Shown here: positions 22,974 to 34,068 of the stretch, piece by piece
Layout: every line of letters starts with the position of its first letter
Numbering within the stretch: the stretch's first letter is position 1
NCBI GenBank assembly: GCA_004352715.1
Contig: SCFE01000051.1
Location: forward strand, 1,012,915-1,054,540
Length of the DNA: 41,626 nucleotides
Source: Hofstenia miamia
Lineage: Eukaryota; Xenacoelomorpha; Acoela
Direction: 5' to 3'
Position numbers and translations under genes: made by a program
The notes under the pieces: generated by a model
Seen by the model: the letters and a program-made list of their open reading frames with translations, nothing else
Databases searched by the model: none
Told to the model about the DNA's origin: nothing

Positions 22974-23902
22974 TGTAGAATCGGTGGCTGGTAAAACCTA
23001 ACTAGAAACTTAATTGACTCTGCAGAAGGTTTGATTAGCGTTCAGTACAGCCACGATTCCAAGGAACAGATTAACGTAGAACTTATAATATAACTTATAG
23101 ATGTAACATTGGTAATTCATCCAAGTAACCAAACTACTTTAGGTGCAACACCAGATGACCAATTCCTATGGCTTCCAGCCAAAGCGGAACATCCAGGAGT
23201 AAAGTGCTTAACCTATTGACTGGTGCTACCCTATTTGTCTCAATTGCTTAATTTCTATCTCACTTCAAAAATACAAACTCATTTTCATTGTTATCTCTCA
23301 GCTCACTATTAAATAATCTGTAATTGCCAGATATTCGTGCTAGCCAACGGCATGGTATCATCACAGTGTTAGATTGTATAAGTGCATGTACGTGTTGAAA
23401 TACGAACGAGAGATTTATTATTTCCTTATGCGTAACCGTATACATAACTTAATGAACCACAATTCGGACTGGGTAATCAAAAGACCCCCAGAAGCAACGT
23501 GTCGCCCCGTGCTAGTGAAAGCACTCCCGAATTGTCGCCGGTCTTAAGCAATAAGTTTCATTTAAGATAATAAATAAATAAGAAATACAATGGTAAAGAC
23601 GGCAGTTAAGAGTAGACAAAGTCTATTAAACGATCGCTACAGTTGTCTCAGTTTATATACAAAGGATTCAGTATTACCTGCCTTTGTTTACAATACTTCA
23701 GATAGCAACGTAGTTTAACATGATCAATTATAATTCCCTCGTAAAATTCAATTTGAGCAAATAAAAGCACCAGCGAGGGGACATCAAATTAATAGCAACA
23801 AACTAATATCGAAAATGATTGATAACGTCATGGTGACGTCATAATACAATGAATGTAAATTAAAAGATATAAAAGGCAACTAAATCCCCGAGCGACTCTA
23901 CA
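22974..23902. mobile_element. 929-bp insertion, probable solo LTR
   Basis: The unit begins TGTAGAATCG and ends CGACTCTACA (TG...CA, 9 of 10 inverted match). It is flanked by ATAA at 22970-22973 and 23903-23906. Removing it with one ATAA gives TTTTTTCATAAAAAATAA then ACCATAA-type sequence, which is what the left arm has uninterrupted (reverse complement around 19980-20015). It contains TATAAAAGG at 23868-23876 and a TGACGTCA palindrome at 23834-23841, compatible with an LTR promoter. No long coding frame. A non-autonomous TIR element is the alternative. Confidence 0.75.
23868..23876 (+). promoter_or_regulatory. TATA-like box inside the probable solo LTR
   Basis: TATAAAAGG lies 34 bp after a TGACGTCA (CRE-type) palindrome. 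The orientation suggests plus-strand transcription starting near the right LTR border; this is inferred only from motif content. Confidence 0.35.
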
Positions 23903-23962
23903 ATAACACCATAAACTTTGCAATAAACTCACCAATGTGTTGTTTAGAGACTTTAACTTAAA

Positions 23963-24095
23963 AACTTTATTCCATGCCGCGAGCAATTTTCGACCAATCA
24001 AAACGCTCGCGGCATGAAATTCTTAAGGCTTTTGCTCTCGACCAATCAAATTGCTCGCGGCATGAAATCGCTCGCGGCATGGAATAAAGTTACCC
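23963..24095 (-). repeat. Right terminal inverted repeat
   Basis: Reverse complement of 19800-19931 with one extra base and one substitution. It has the same CATGCCGCGAGC-type motifs and ends GTTACCC before the right target duplication at 24096-24105. Confidence 0.9.
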
Positions 24096-24105
24096 TTATA
24101 ATATA

Positions 24106-25341
24106 TATTATGTAACGTATTATTGTGGTTGAGTGAGTAACACATAAGCCAACTTAGGAATAAATGATTTTTGAATAAGTTACTTATTAAATTTTAATTT
24201 GTTAAATATGAAAAAAATTGATAATCACTTTATCATTAATTTTGATTGTGGAAAACAAGCGAATTATTTGCGGGTTACTACAATACAATGTAGTATTACA
24301 ATTTAAAAAGACACTATTAAAACAGAGCCACATTTGTAAAATAATCAAAATTTATTGGAGAGTCTTTATGCTTTTCTGTCAGCTGAAATTACTTGGATAA
24401 CAGATCCATTTAACTTATTTAATAACTTATGATCTATTTTATCTATTGTTTCTGCTTCTGTAAATATTTTTGTCTTAAATCATTCAAGCATCCAATTCCT
24501 TAACTTCAGAACGTGGATTAAAATTCATTTTTGAAGATCATGCCTTTCTCTGATCTTCGATTTTTTATCAATTCATATTTTGTATCTCCTTGTAAAAATT
24601 ATGGTAGGAAAACGATCATTCTAAACAGGGAGCCTGTGTACAAATTAAGATACTTCAATGCACTTACTGCCTCAGCACAAATTTTAAAAATTTTCTTTCA
24701 CTGATATCCCAGAAATTCTTACCTTGTCTCTCGTTGCATATTGTTCAAACCGTTCTAATTCATGATTAACATTAGAATGATTATTTATACTTGTATTTAT
24801 TTAGTATTTTTTAACGTCTTCGTTGATCTTCAAATGAGGTGATCTTATACCTTAAATTAGTAATTCTTGCTGCAAAACAGCAATCTTTGCAATTCAAGCC
24901 TTTATCTAACAAAAGCAATTCTCACTAGAACTAGTGTTATCAATGCAAGTACGATTTTCTGACATTAATACTGAACACAAATTAATCAGGGTGAATTTGT
25001 GAGCATTCTTTGAAATTTCAATGCTCTAATGTGCTTTCGAAATATCTGAAATAACTTCCAGCTTTAAAAAGGAAAAAGTGTAATAAAAGTTGCTTTATTG
25101 TTTGAATTACGCAAAAATTGTTTCTATCGATGTGCTTCATCAATAATTTTCTCGCGTCTTTAAGGACATTTGAAAGTCATACTATTCTCATTACCAATCT
25201 GGGACAATTTCAAACGCAGTTTTTTTCAATACTATTGATCAACATCTATTTTCCCATGGTGATGCTTACTCTAATATAGTAATAGATTTGAACCGTACTC
25301 AATTTCCATTAAAATTCTTTCACGTTTTTGATTAATTTAGT
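24106..25341. other. Intergenic / 5' flank of EXTL3
   Basis: No gene recognised. Minus-strand fragments around 24400-24520 look faintly coding but are broken. TTGATTAATTTAG ends one base before the EXTL3 ATG and could be a splice acceptor of a 5' UTR intron. Confidence 0.4.
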
Positions 25342-25537
25342 ATGGAATCTTATCCCCTTAAGGAAAGTGATGAGAGGTTGTTGAAAATCAATAATGATGG
25401 TCTTGTCACGCGATTACGGAGATGGGCTATATCAACACACATGTCATCTATTGTTTTAATTGCATTGTGCGGCATTGTAATGCTATTCAGTTCGTTGTAT
25501 GTACTACATGGTTATCTTCAAGATGACATTGAAAATG
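25342..25537 (+). CDS. EXTL3: EXTL3 exon 1 (cytosolic tail and signal anchor)
   Basis: Encodes a 34-residue basic tail and the hydrophobic MSSIVLIALCGIVMLFSSLY anchor. The donor is AAAATG|GTATGT. It ends in phase 1 (G), completed to Glu by AG at the start of exon 2. Confidence 0.88.
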
Positions 25538-28500
25538 GTATGTTTGACTTTTAAATGCATTTCTTAATAATTGTCATTACACTCTAGCATCGCTGTTGTC
25601 TTCTATGAAAAATTCTTTTGTAGCCAATTTAAATATTTGCCATTTTAATATGAATTGTGCCATTTTCTAATTGAAATATATATTTTATCAAATATTTCGT
25701 TTAAAACCCAACTTAGGAAATCACTGTCGAAAAATAGTTTTAAAAAATGAGTGAAATGTTTAATTTAATATTTTATAATTGAAGTACCACAATAAATCAT
25801 TTCCAAATGTAATATAATGTACATGTACTTTAGAAATCATAAATTTTGATTTTAATCGAAGTAGTGTTGTTGATTTGCAGACTCTACTTGCTATGCTGCT
25901 TCCAAAATAATAGTTGTTTACGCTCCAAATGATATGCTAGGATTAAGATATTTTTACTCACAACCGCAACTCGTACAGCCAACTAGTAAATTTTAACTTT
26001 TCGATCATTTGGAATACAGGACATGTATACAAGTCATCGTGACAGAAATATGTTCACGCGGCCTAACGCTCTCGATTATCTGTCGAGTTTGATAAAAAGG
26101 TGTTATTTGTGCAATACATTGCCCGAGGATTCCATCGAAATCTTCCGATATGGAATTTGCAACGAAATTCCGAAAATGAATTTTCAATATCTAGCAAGTT
26201 TGCAATCTGAAACGTTTTGAGAAAAAATAGTCTATATATACCCCCGCATCTAGTAAGTTATCTATCACCCCGTTTTCCACGGCCCCTAGTCTATATGTAA
26301 GAATTATCTTTCACCTTCTCGAGGATTCCGCTAAAATAATAGGTATTCTTTAATTTGAAAGTTGTAGCACACCCCATTTTAGACTCTGCGAATACTCGAA
26401 ATTGGAGTTGACCGACTCAACAAGTTGAGTATTATAATAGACTCGACGCACCCATTTAAACGTCGTGCAAGTTTGTCAAAAAGAACTAAATATGTATATG
26501 GCATATTTTTGTTTCAAACATTGTTTTTTTTTAAGTTTACTATAATATACACTAACAATTTACACAGTAATTTATGGAAATAGAGATACTGTTTGATTTG
26601 TAATGATCCAATTCTTCATAAAAAGGGTGATCTTTATACGTTTTATAGCAGATTTAAAAATGTTTTTTAATTGCTCGTTGATATGGTTAGTTAAGATATC
26701 TTTATTTATTCCACAGATCTTACTCCAAAACATAATTGGTTTTATAAAACTTTTCCTTTGCATAGCAGTTAAAACATCCACGAATCTCTCTGACGCATAA
26801 AATTAAATTGGGGGAAAGTATATTTCAAATATTAGTAAATTTTCCCACAAACATGAGTATAATCCTAAAAATACTAAACGTTTTATCAAATAATTTGCTT
26901 TTCCTAGAATGCTATTGATATAGGGTTTCCAAAAGAGATTATTGTCAATGACGGTGTCGGTGTATTATCAGGAATTGGAAGCATAGTCAGATACAATTTA
27001 ACGAAAATTGAATCAGCTTTTTAAAAGAAGACAACTTACTTAGACAACGATGGTTAATTCCAGACAGAAACTGTTGCCATTCTATTTTCTTTACTGAACC
27101 AATTTTGTTCTTCTATTGCTAGAATATGACATGCAGCTTTTGTAAATTCATTAATTTAGGAGTCCACCATCATTTTGTAGAAAAGCCGTTACACGCTTTG
27201 ACATATTTTAGGCATACATAATTCCCTGAGTGAATTATCAATCAAATGTAGGGGAAGTATTCTATTTGTATCTACATTAAGTTGTAACATTGAAGGAATT
27301 AAATGATATTGGTTATAATCGATAATTTCTTTTAAACTTGACCATAAATATAAATAGGTCTATGAAATGATAGAAAATTTTTCAAATCATTGAAAAACCT
27401 TGTTTGATTATTTTCGTGTTTTTGGAAACCAAAAATAAATCACTGATACAATTCCCATTTGTAGATAAAAATTAAGGTGATATAGGAAAAGGCATGATGT
27501 CATTACAAAATTGGATTGGATATCATCTTTTGCATCATGGCTTTTATCGCATTACCTTTCCTATAATGTTCTCAATAAACATTGTCATCTGTGTTCTAAT
27601 GTTTTCTCAAACATACTAGTTTTTGTCTTGTGTGACATGTATAATATAGTGAATTTAACATATTTGGCTCCGCAGTTTTGGTAATATTTGTTTTCTGTAA
27701 CGATTCTTAATTGAATTTTTCTCTTGTACATTACAGCAGTGTTAAGATTTGAGTTAAAACGAAAAGATAATTTGAATTTGAAATAACTCTGGGTGGTTCT
27801 TGCAGATGAACAATATCTGTAAAATTATTTTCAATAACGATATCAATTTGAGTGATTGATTTGGACGCATTGAATGACATACAGATAAATTGTAGAAACG
27901 CATTGGTATTTGAAACAAGAACTGATGCTATTCAAACTATTGAATGAAAATGGATTGACATTCAAGCTAACACGTCCTTTTTGAAGTACACTGCATAGTT
28001 CAGGCTGGTCATGTCGAGAATTGCAGCATAGACAGTTAGATTTGTGCACTTCATCTGATGACCTAGGTTCATTATCTTTGTAGGTTTTCATTGAATGACC
28101 GAATTTCTTAAATTCTCGTACAAAAGTTATGCTTTCAAAACAGGATGAGAGGAAGTAACATGCATGAAGCTATAGATAGAAATATATATTTGGGAAAACA
28201 GCTAATGAGCTTTCTTAGATTTGAGTTGTAAACATGAAATATATGTGTATACGGTGCTTAAACAAAAACTTAGCATTTATGCTCATTCTGTATATCATCT
28301 TCAGAAACAAATGAAGGAATCCCAAAAAGCCTAATATTGGCGGCAAACTAACTACTTTAAATTTAATTTCAGCTGCTTCAAGCTTTCCTTTGATCTTATC
28401 AACTGAACGTTCAATTATTGAATTTTTTCTTCGGGTTATATTTTAATTTAACAATAGTACCTTGCTGCCCCTAGTAAGCTGGTTGGAAAGCACTGGCTGT

Positions 28501-31500
28501 GTATTTTGGACTAATATTTTAGATGAAGATTTTTTCTGAACCATTTGATGAACAACCGATTTAATTTTCACAGCTTGAGAATATGGTCGCGATTCTACAT
28601 CAACTTTTGATTTAAGATTTCTAATAATTATAGACAATAGATTTACTTCAGAATTCTTTGGTATTTTTCTTTGCATATACGAATAAAGTAAACGATGAAA
28701 TGGTCATCATTCATGGAATTCATATTCAATATATGAAACAAATTTCCGTTGAAAAAAACCAATCTAAAACTCTAATTGTTTTCTGTAGAAAACTAAGGTG
28801 TTATAAATTTAACAACTGTACAGTATTCTTTAAACAAACAATACATTAAATTCAAATCTCTTTCCCATATAAGAAAATTTAATAAAATTCAGTCAATGAA
28901 ATAAATTTATATAATATATTAACAAATTACTGTAGTTGAAAATATTTAATAGGCTTCATTAGTGTATTAAATATTCTCAAAAGAATTTCCCCATGCGAAT
29001 CCAATACAACCATTCAACAAATAGGGCCTCTCGAATATATTCACATATTCGGTGCAGAGCATGAGCAATACACGTTACATGGACACATTTTAAAGAGAAC
29101 TTTAAAATAAAAGCCTTTATCGCTTTTAAAATGTAAACAGCCCCGTCGGCACCATATAAAGTAGTCAACTCTGAATAATTCCTTGAAGAACTGACTGATT
29201 GTTGCAAGCGTTTTTAAGAACAATTGTGTCTAAAAGAAAGGGATCGACAAGTACATTTTCGTTGGGTGTCATTTTTCCAACCATAACGTTTAATACAATT
29301 CGATGCTGTGAATCAGTAGTTCATCCAAAAATTAATATATGGGTATATTTACCATAAGGTCTTTCAATTTTGCCATTTTTCCTTCGTATACTTTGTCAAC
29401 ATATTGCTTTCTTATCGTTGATTCATCAGGGCATTTAAACTGCGTAAATTCTTTGATGAATGTCCGGAATATTGGCTCATTCAGTTTATTTAGTGGAATA
29501 TTTGAAGATATTAGAGTTTCCGCAAGACGAGTCTTGAAGTGAGTTTCTTTCTCTATTCTTTCATCTGGTGCTGAAACAACTTGGGTAATAGTCGGCTGCA
29601 GTTTATTTTGATTAGCAGCTCGCTTCTGTTTAAGCCCCTCTTTGTGGTCTTGAATACTGCTTCTCTTCGATTTCAATGGACAGCAGCAAAATTTGCATTT
29701 CAAAACTCCGTTACCCTCTTCGAGAACTTTGAAATTTCTCAAATACTGTGGGTTCAAGTTCTGAACTTTTGGCATTGTGACTGAAATAAATAACGTCGTT
29801 GCGGTTAAATAAATACATGTAAGTCAATTGTGAGAAAAACAAATAAACACAGCGACCCTGTCTGGAAGCTTGATTAGAATACGGCTAAATTGAACAATCC
29901 TTTGACGATCAAATTGTAGGAAGCAATTCTATTTTTTCTGCGTTTAATCGAAATATTATGCTTTTTTGGCTGTTTTCTGCTCCTGCTTTTCCCAAAGTTT
30001 ACTTATTATTGAAGACTGGTTTTGAGTCTACTAATCACTCGACAGACTGCACTCGATCCAAATACAGTATCCAGACATTGCGTCATATATGGTACCAGTT
30101 CCTACAATAGCACAACCAATGTACATCATGTGTACATTTTTAGCATTTCAAAAATAATATAGATTATTATTCAGGAACAAGGTGAAATTTTCAACAAGAT
30201 ATCAAATCATTCGAAGAGTAGTACAAAGGGCAATATGATGAAAGCATGATTGGAGATATTTGGAATTTCTTGTGAAAGCTTATTCATTTTCATTTAATCG
30301 GAAATCGCACTGGAAAAGAACTTTTTCTGATGCATTTTTTTAAATTGTCATTGTTTAGCCATTGTAAAATATCTGTTTGAAAAAAATGTTCTAAATGTAA
30401 TTTTACTAGAATCATAGTCACGAAAATATGTACCCAATAAATCTTAGCATTTCAAAAATTGATATCTTGAGCAGAATCCTCATTTTCATCCATTTACAAC
30501 ATAATGAATTAAACAATAATACTATTGGCTCAAAGAGAAATGGTGTGTTGCACAGTGGTATCAGACTGGAATGTACAAGAACTTTAAAGTTTAAGTTGGT
30601 ATCACTTCCACGGGTAGCATATATACAAAGATTGTAGTCACGAAGTGATTCAAATATTTGGATGGGTTTTGTATTTATTGGAATGTTGGCTGAAAAATAT
30701 TAATCCGCTTTGAACTCAACAGAATGTATTGTTATTTAAAATTAAAACCCCCATGGCACTAATACATTTATTTTCAAGAATAGCATATTCAATTTCTACA
30801 ATTTGGCTGTTACAAAATTCGGAGGTAGTTTTTTTCGGATTTTAACATACATTTATGAGTTCGCTGTTACAAGAATTTGAAAAAAGTTTCCAATTCAGTT
30901 CACATAGTTTCATGTTTGATATCATATATGAAATAACCAAAAGAATATTTGAATTTTTTAATAAATTAACAATATTTATAAGTTCGTATATGAGACGAAC
31001 CAGTTTTTAGACGGCCTTGTTTATTAGGTAGAAAGTAAACATTGCTGTAAAAATATGATATAATGCAATAACTAAAAGAGTTTAATATACTTTTATTCAA
31101 TCATTAATTAACAAAGTTTGTATAGTTCGTCCATGGAAGGAAACAGCTTGTATAAATCTTTGTCAATTGCCAATTCAATTTTCTTGGATTCCTCTTCAAA
31201 TTTTGTTCGCCATTTTTCTATTAACAATGGTTCTTGTTGAGAGCCACTATGTAAAAATGAACATTGGACGCCTTTGTTACAGTACTCTTTTAAGTGAAAT
31301 GCATTGACCTTTCTTGACTTGAAGGTAATTGGTATGCTGTTGAGATTGACATCTCTTGAACCATGCCTAAAATGACAGATATCCTAAGTAGCAGTGACTG
31401 TTCTCTTGTTTGCATCGCTTCTTCCCCAAATGTGTTTCGATTCTTTGAAAATCGCGGTCTGAAGAATGCATAGTATCAAGTTGGTGATTTTCTCATTTTT

Positions 31501-33884
31501 GTATCTTTCTTTCCACTTGATAGTTCTCTATTGACGGGTTCGTTCAGCTGAGATACATTTTTTAATTTCCTTATACTTTTGTTTCAGGAGATTGCTGATC
31601 TTTGCACTTACTATTCACTCCGACCCTGGTGAAATAGTTACTCTATTAATGCGATATTGTGATTAATAATTCATTCCATTCTATCTTGTTCAGTTCTTCC
31701 TTAATAACCATTATCTTGCGGTGATTCCTTAAAGACTAAAATTTTGTAGGTCGAAATAATATTTTTTTGCTTTTAATCTAAAGTTAACTAAAATTATTTT
31801 TATTTTTTCGACCGACAACATTTTAGTTTTGCCTTTTTAAGGAATCACCGCAAGCTAATCGCCATTATATAAATTTGCGTGTTTATTTCTTAATTTTTCT
31901 GATGACAGTCTGTGGTTGGTGTCAATTCAGGGTTGTGGTGAAAGGAAATATGCAGGTTTTTTACTGTTGGCTGCATTTTGTAGGAGTAAAGATCTGCATT
32001 GCTAACGTAAGCTGCATCTAACTAAGATTTATTAGGCATAAATGTATATTCATTGACAATGGTTGGATACAATTAGCTATATTAGTTCATTGAGAAGCTT
32101 ATTACTGTTTCAAAGCCTTTGGGGAGATATAAACTGCTTTCTATATCTAAGTCTCTATCCTTGAAGTTACTGTTAAGCTTTGTTTCTTGAATTAAAACAT
32201 AGTAAGTTAACAAGACTAATTGTTTGTTGGGAAGGGCATTTACATTGTTTTTGAAATAAATATCTATAAATCGGTATAGTTTCAAATTCCAAAATTACTC
32301 ACGATCTCTCCGTTTCATTATATATTATGTACAGGGTGGCCATAAAGTCAAGAAAGAAAGAAACTGGTATGTTTACTTTTGAAAAACAAGCAAATAATTT
32401 CAAATAAATATATTTAATTGACAACACTTTGGAATTTGTTTTTACAATTAGTGTTCGATTTGTGCACCGCAGCAATTCCTCACTGCCTCAGAACGTAACA
32501 AAATTCGTGTTCAGAAAATCTGTGCCACAGCGTTTAGTGTGAGGCGGGGCACCATCCTTCTGATTTGTTCTGCTCAGCATACGCCTACGTGCAAGGGCTG
32601 AAATTACATGACTTTTCAACATTTCCAAATAACGATAACCATTAACTATATCATGGAAGAAGTAATGAGATTGTTGTTCCAGTAAATCCTGCCCATGCTG
32701 TCCCTTTCTGAGGCAGTAAGGGCTAGCTCCGGTGCACACATCGAACACTTTTTGTAAAAACGTAAATTCTAAAGTGTTGTAAAATTAAATAAATTTATTT
32801 GGAATTATTTGTTTGTTTTTCAAAAGTAAATATACCAGTTTACTTTCTTTCTTGACTTTATAGCCACCCTGTATTTTTATCATAGATATATACAGTCCTG
32901 GAAAAAAGTCTGGAATCACTCTGATTTTGGCAATTATTTTTACAAATATGCCCCATAGGGTAAGCAATAAGCTATCAAATTATATATTTTGACTACAGCC
33001 AGCAAATGCACGTTATACAAAAAAAATTCAAGTTAGCTGTGTGGCAAGAAATGTAGTTTTGTGCATTGCTATGAAGTTTGGCACTCTTTCCTGAAGTATT
33101 TTCAAATAATCAGTTGCCTTAATAGTGGATTTCTGTGGCACAACGTGAAGGCCACAAAGCCCTTCAGCTGATATGGCACCCCATATCATGACAGTGGGAG
33201 AACTTCGAAAGGTTTGAGCGGTGTAACGGCTGTTGAAACGCTGGCCTGCTGGACGCCGTAATGTTGGGCATTTACTTTTCAACTGTGAGACCTTCGTTTC
33301 ATCTGAAAACATTACCTTGTGCCAATCCTGAGCTGTCCATGTTCGATATCTGACACAGAATGCCACGCGGTCTTTGATATTTTTGGTGAAAGACAAGGTT
33401 TCTTTGCTGTTTTTTAAGCTCGAAGCCCAAAATCCTTCGGTAGACTATTTCTGATAGTGCGAGAAGTAGGTAAGGTTGGCACTGTCAGCAAATTGGCTCT
33501 AATTTCAGCAGACGAAGCAAATGGGTGGCTGATAGAGTACCGATGGATTAGACCGTCAGTCTGTTGTGAGGTGAATTGAGGCTTCCAGACCGTGGACGAG
33601 AATTATAAATGTATTATTCAGCAATGCGTGCCATGGTCTTGGAGACTACTGATTGCGATATATTGAGACGTGCAACAGTTCGCCGTTGGCTGTGGCTCTC
33701 CTGAGTTAAAATTTGTATTTGTGCACGTCTCATTAGTAAAATAGCAAATAGTGAGCATACGATATTGTATACAATGCCATTTCCTATTGGACGATGTTAA
33801 AAAATAAATTTTGTATGTGTATATCTACCGGCACATATAGGTACATAAACACATTTAGTATAGTGATTCCAGACTTTTTTCCAG

Positions 33885-33917
<33 letters not shown>

Positions 33918-34033
33918 NNNNNNNNNNNNNNNNNNNNNNNNNNNNNNNNNNNNNNNNNNNNNNNNNNNNNNNNNNNNNNNNNNNNNNNNNNNNNNNNNNN
34001 NNNNNNNNNNNNNNNNNNNNNNNNNNNNNNNNN

Positions 34034-34068
<35 letters not shown>

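Larger units (their letters stand above)
19800..24095. mobile_element. Inverted-repeat DNA element carrying an Ulp1/C48-type protease
   Basis: Terminal GGGTAAC...GTTACCC repeats (132 and 133 bp, two differences) bound the unit, with a probable 10-bp target duplication. The inverted homology continues inside: 19932-20223 aligns with the reverse complement of 23962-23903 joined to 22973-about 22740, including the start of the protease frame. The right arm carries a protease frame, a tRNA-like structure and a 929-bp insertion; the centre is a gap next to a TA tract. Long terminal repeats starting with G and a 9-11-bp target duplication are Mutator-like features, and some Mutator-like and KDZ/Zisupton elements carry Ulp1 domains, but no transposase is visible, so the class is not settled. 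It could also be two copies in tail-to-tail arrangement. Confidence 0.7.

Noticed and set aside
19800-24095. Maverick/Polinton identity for the protease-bearing element
   Set aside because: Those elements are several times longer, begin with AG, make 6-bp duplications and carry a DNA polymerase and integrase, none of which is seen.
24400-24520. Minus-strand coding-like piece (FNPRSEVKELDA, TEAETIDKIDHKLLNKLN)
   Set aside because: Too short and frame-broken, with no recognisable family; could be chance in AT-rich DNA.
26572-26781. Minus-strand frame with FWSKICGINKDILTNHINEQ as a LINE remnant
   Set aside because: It vaguely resembles the region before reverse transcriptase in some LINEs, but no RT or endonuclease motif is near.
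31108-31132. Terminal MDELYK in the CCCH-like pseudogene as a fluorescent-protein tail or vector sequence
   Set aside because: Only six residues match and the surrounding DNA is ordinary AT-rich host sequence, so it is coincidence.
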